This document shows positions 6,439 to 7,990 of a DNA stretch of 7,990 nt, one piece after another; positions within the stretch are counted from its first letter, which is position 1, and every line of letters starts with the position of its first letter. The stretch spans positions 1-7,990 of the forward strand of contig CANSLE010000100.1 of NCBI GenBank assembly GCA_947647645.1, given 5' to 3'. The notes beneath the pieces were generated by a model. The model saw only the letters and a program-made list of their open reading frames with translations, had not been told where the DNA came from and did not search any database. Source of the stretch: an uncultured Microbacterium sp. (GTDB lineage: Bacteria > Actinomycetota > Actinomycetes > Actinomycetales > Microbacteriaceae). Both the position numbers and the translations under genes were made by a program.

Positions 6439-7082
6439 CGGGCGACCTTCCATCTACGCTCGATCGCGCGCTGCAACCACGCGAGCAGCAGCACCATGGC
6501 GACGAAGATGACCATGACCCAGAGGAGGGTCACGAGTTGGTTCTCACCGCGTTCGCTGAGCCAGGCACGGATCGAGCCCAGGTTGAGAACGGAGAACCCC
6601 GCCGCGACCGTGGTGTTCTTCAGCAGGGCGATGAAAACGCTCATCATGGGCGGGATGACCGATCGGGTCGCCTGCGGCAGCACCACGAGCGTCATCACCT
6701 GGCCGAACGAGAGCCCGAGGGCGCGCGCGGCCTCCGCCTGGCCGACGGGAACGGTGTTGATGCCTGAGCGCAGGGTCTCCGCCACGTAGGTGGCGGTGTA
6801 GACACCGAGCGCGAGCGTCGCCAGCAGGATCGCGTCGATGCGCTCGCGCAAGAGGATCGGGAGGCAGAACGCGAAGAAGAACATGACGAGCGTCAGCGGG
6901 GTGTTGCGGATCCAGTTCACGTAGACCGCGCCCACCGCACGCGCGACGGGGATCGGGGAGACACGCATGGCGCCCACGAGGAAGCCGAGCACGAGCGCGA
7001 GGAGGCCGCCGCCGAAGAAGAGCACGAGCGTTCCCGTGATCGCCTCTCCCCAGAGGTCGAGGTTGTCGGTGATGACCTTCAC
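6435..7082 (-). CDS. gluC: Glutamate-type amino-acid ABC transporter permease
   Basis: The first membrane subunit (215 residues) of the importer, of the HisQ/GluC family. Hydrophobic segments lie near 15-38, 62-78, 84-102, 143-163 and 184-203, about five as usual. The ATPase-docking EAA loop is INTVPVGQAEAARALGLSFG (108-127; E117, A118, A119), followed by LP at 135-136. The GTG start at 7082 is supported by GGAAGG 7 nt upstream, the same arrangement as gluD. The stop overlaps the gluD start by 4 bp, so the two permeases should be made together and probably form a heterodimer. It lies downstream of gluB across an 84-nt gap that contains a strong hairpin. Confidence 0.92.
   Translation of the reverse strand: MKVITDNLDLWGEAITGTLVLFFGGGLLALVLGFLVGAMRVSPIPVARAVGAVYVNWIRNTPLTLVMFFFAFCLPILLRERIDAILLATLALGVYTATYVAETLRSGINTVPVGQAEAARALGLSFGQVMTLVVLPQATRSVIPPMMSVFIALLKNTTVAAGFSVLNLGSIRAWLSERGENQLVTLLWVMVIFVAMVLLLAWLQRAIERRWKVAR
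6446..6451 (-). promoter_or_regulatory. Ribosome-binding site of gluD
   Basis: GGAAGG on the minus strand stands 7 nt before the ATG at 6438 and inside the end of gluC. It decides the gluD start against the ATG at 6453, which would overlap this site. Confidence 0.7.
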
Positions 7083-7089
7083 CGTGCCG

Positions 7090-7095
7090 CCTTCC
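7090..7095 (-). promoter_or_regulatory. Ribosome-binding site of gluC
   Basis: GGAAGG on the minus strand lies 7 nt before the GTG at 7082. It lets gluC be translated independently of gluB, whose stop is 84 nt away, and supports choosing the GTG. Confidence 0.65.
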
Positions 7096-7128
7096 GTGGT
7101 CGTTTTCGTCGTTGCGCGGGGCCGTGTG

Positions 7129-7160
7129 ACGGCGGCGACGCTCGGTGGCGCCGCCGCCGT
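7129..7160 (-). promoter_or_regulatory. Strong intercistronic hairpin between gluB and gluC
   Basis: In the transcript ACGGCGGCGGCG (7160-7149) pairs with CGTCGCCGCCGT (7140-7129) over 12 bp with one G-U pair and an 8-nt loop CCACCGAG. It starts 6 nt after the gluB stop and has no U tract. By analogy with other binding-protein importers, it could protect the upstream message from 3' decay or act as a partial terminator, so that more binding protein than permease is made. The structure is seen; the role is inferred. Confidence 0.6.
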
Positions 7161-7166
7161 GACGGA

Positions 7167-7990
7167 TCAGCCGGCCGCGTCGACCTTGGGCTGCGTGGCC
7201 TTCACGCCCGACGCGCCGAGGTTCTTGTCGAAGATCGCCTGCCAGGTCGAACCGCCGTCGGTGAACATCGTGTTGATGAACGTCTGGAAAGCGGTGTCGC
7301 CCTTGGCGATGCCGACGCCGTAGCGCTCCTCGCTGAACGGCTCGCCGACGACCTTGAGCTCCCCGGGCGACTGCGCCGCGTAGCCGATGAGGATCGCCTC
7401 GTCGGTCGTGACGGCGTCGACCTGCCCGCCCTTGAGCTTCTCCACGCACTCGGAGTACGTGCTGAACTCCTGCGTCTTGGCCGGGGTCTCCTCCTTGATC
7501 CGCTGGATCGAGGTGGACCCGGTGGCGGAGCACACGACATCGTTGGCCGTCAGCGCGTCCTTGCCCGTGATCTTGTCGTTGCTCGCCGCGACGAGAAGGC
7601 CCTGCCCGGTGATGAAGTAGGGACCGGCGAAGGAGATCTGCTGCTTGCGCTTGTCTGTGATGGAGTAGGTGCCGACGTAGTAGTCGATATCGCCGTTGAC
7701 GATGGCCTGCTCGCGGTTGGCCGAAGCGATCGGCTGGAACTGGATCTTGTCTTCCGCGATGCCGAGCGAGGCGGCGATCCACCGGGCGATGTCGATGTCG
7801 AAACCACTGCGCTTGTTGTCCACAGGGTTCAGGTAGCCGAGACCGGGCTGGTCCTCCTTGACGCCGACCTTGACCGCACCGGCGCTCTTGATCTTGTCGA
7901 ACGTGGGGCTGCCGGTGATCGTCACGTCGGTCGCGACCGTCCACGGGGTCTCGGCCGCGCCGCTGGCACCGCCGGTGGCGCCCGGCGCGG
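7167..7990 (-). CDS. gluB: Amino-acid ABC transporter substrate-binding protein, glutamate type (5' end off the window)
   Basis: An extracellular binding protein of family 3 (SBP_bac_3) that captures a polar amino acid and passes it to the GluC/GluD-like permeases. 273 codons plus the stop are visible. The frame runs open off the right edge, so the start, signal peptide and expected lipobox cysteine are outside. The visible N-terminus is a Gly/Ala/Thr linker of the kind that follows a lipobox. GFDIDIARWIAASL (7805-7764) fits the family 3 signature. Other conserved parts are VKEDQPGLGY, the ligand-lobe stretch DYYVGTYSITDKRKQQISFA ending in GPYF, and TTDEAILIGYAA. Two cysteines, in DVVCSATG and YSECVEKL, might form a disulfide in the second lobe. 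A GTG at 7925 is internal, not a start. Glutamate versus aspartate or glutamine cannot be settled from sequence alone. Confidence 0.93.
   Translation of the reverse strand, partial: APGATGGASGAAETPWTVATDVTITGSPTFDKIKSAGAVKVGVKEDQPGLGYLNPVDNKRSGFDIDIARWIAASLGIAEDKIQFQPIASANREQAIVNGDIDYYVGTYSITDKRKQQISFAGPYFITGQGLLVAASNDKITGKDALTANDVVCSATGSTSIQRIKEETPAKTQEFSTYSECVEKLKGGQVDAVTTDEAILIGYAAQSPGELKVVGEPFSEERYGVGIAKGDTAFQTFINTMFTDGGSTWQAIFDKNLGASGVKATQPKVDAAG

Noticed and set aside
4621..6789. Very long plus-strand open frame opposite pheS, gluD and gluC
   Set aside because: It spans several well-recognised minus-strand genes and an intergenic gap. Its product is Arg/Asp/Glu/His-rich with no domain, as expected from the complement of high-GC coding DNA.
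6544..7944. Long minus-strand open frame across gluB and gluC
   Set aside because: It is out of frame with both conserved proteins and made of Arg/Gly/His-rich sequence; a high-GC shadow.
1..7990. tRNA or rRNA genes, CRISPR arrays, insertion sequences, phage or defence genes
   Set aside because: No regularly spaced repeats, transposase, integrase, terminal inverted repeats or tRNA-like folds were seen by eye. The coding content is synthetase and transporter genes.

Overview
The window looks like about 7.8 kb of a high-GC actinobacterial chromosome, most likely Microbacteriaceae and perhaps Microbacterium. This rests on the gene content, GC-rich codon use with mixed CTC and CTG leucines, TANNNT-type -10 boxes placed for leaderless starts, and my recollection of family sequences; no search was run. 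All of these genes are on the minus strand. Joined to their left end is about 0.17-0.18 kb that does not belong with them.

Layout from right to left, the direction of transcription. A glutamate-type amino-acid ABC importer comes first: the solute-binding lipoprotein (gluB-like, its 5' end off the right edge), then permease gluC-like, then permease gluD-like overlapping it by 4 bp (ATGA). Both permeases have the same GGAAGG ribosome-binding site at the same 7-nt spacing, and a strong 12-bp hairpin separates gluB from gluC. The ATPase gene (gluA) is not in the window and would be expected further upstream. Next are pheS and pheT, the two subunits of phenylalanyl-tRNA synthetase, sharing one base (TGATG). 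Last is an ABC exporter pair, an ATPase and a membrane subunit overlapping by 19 bp.

The pheS and exporter ATPase starts each have a TAG(A/G)CT -10 box ending exactly 8 nt before the start codon and no convincing Shine-Dalgarno. Both mRNAs are therefore probably leaderless.

The main oddity is at positions 1 to about 180. The exporter permease ends abruptly around 166-189 after about 270 codons. Positions 1 to about 175 read instead on the PLUS strand as part of a membrane protein resembling the Tim44-domain proteins of Betaproteobacteria (Burkholderiales). Taxon, strand and leucine codon use all change at one point inside a gene, so a chimeric junction (misassembly, library chimera or contamination) is the likeliest explanation. 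Apart from this, the gene content is ordinary, and I found no new defence, mobile or CRISPR system.
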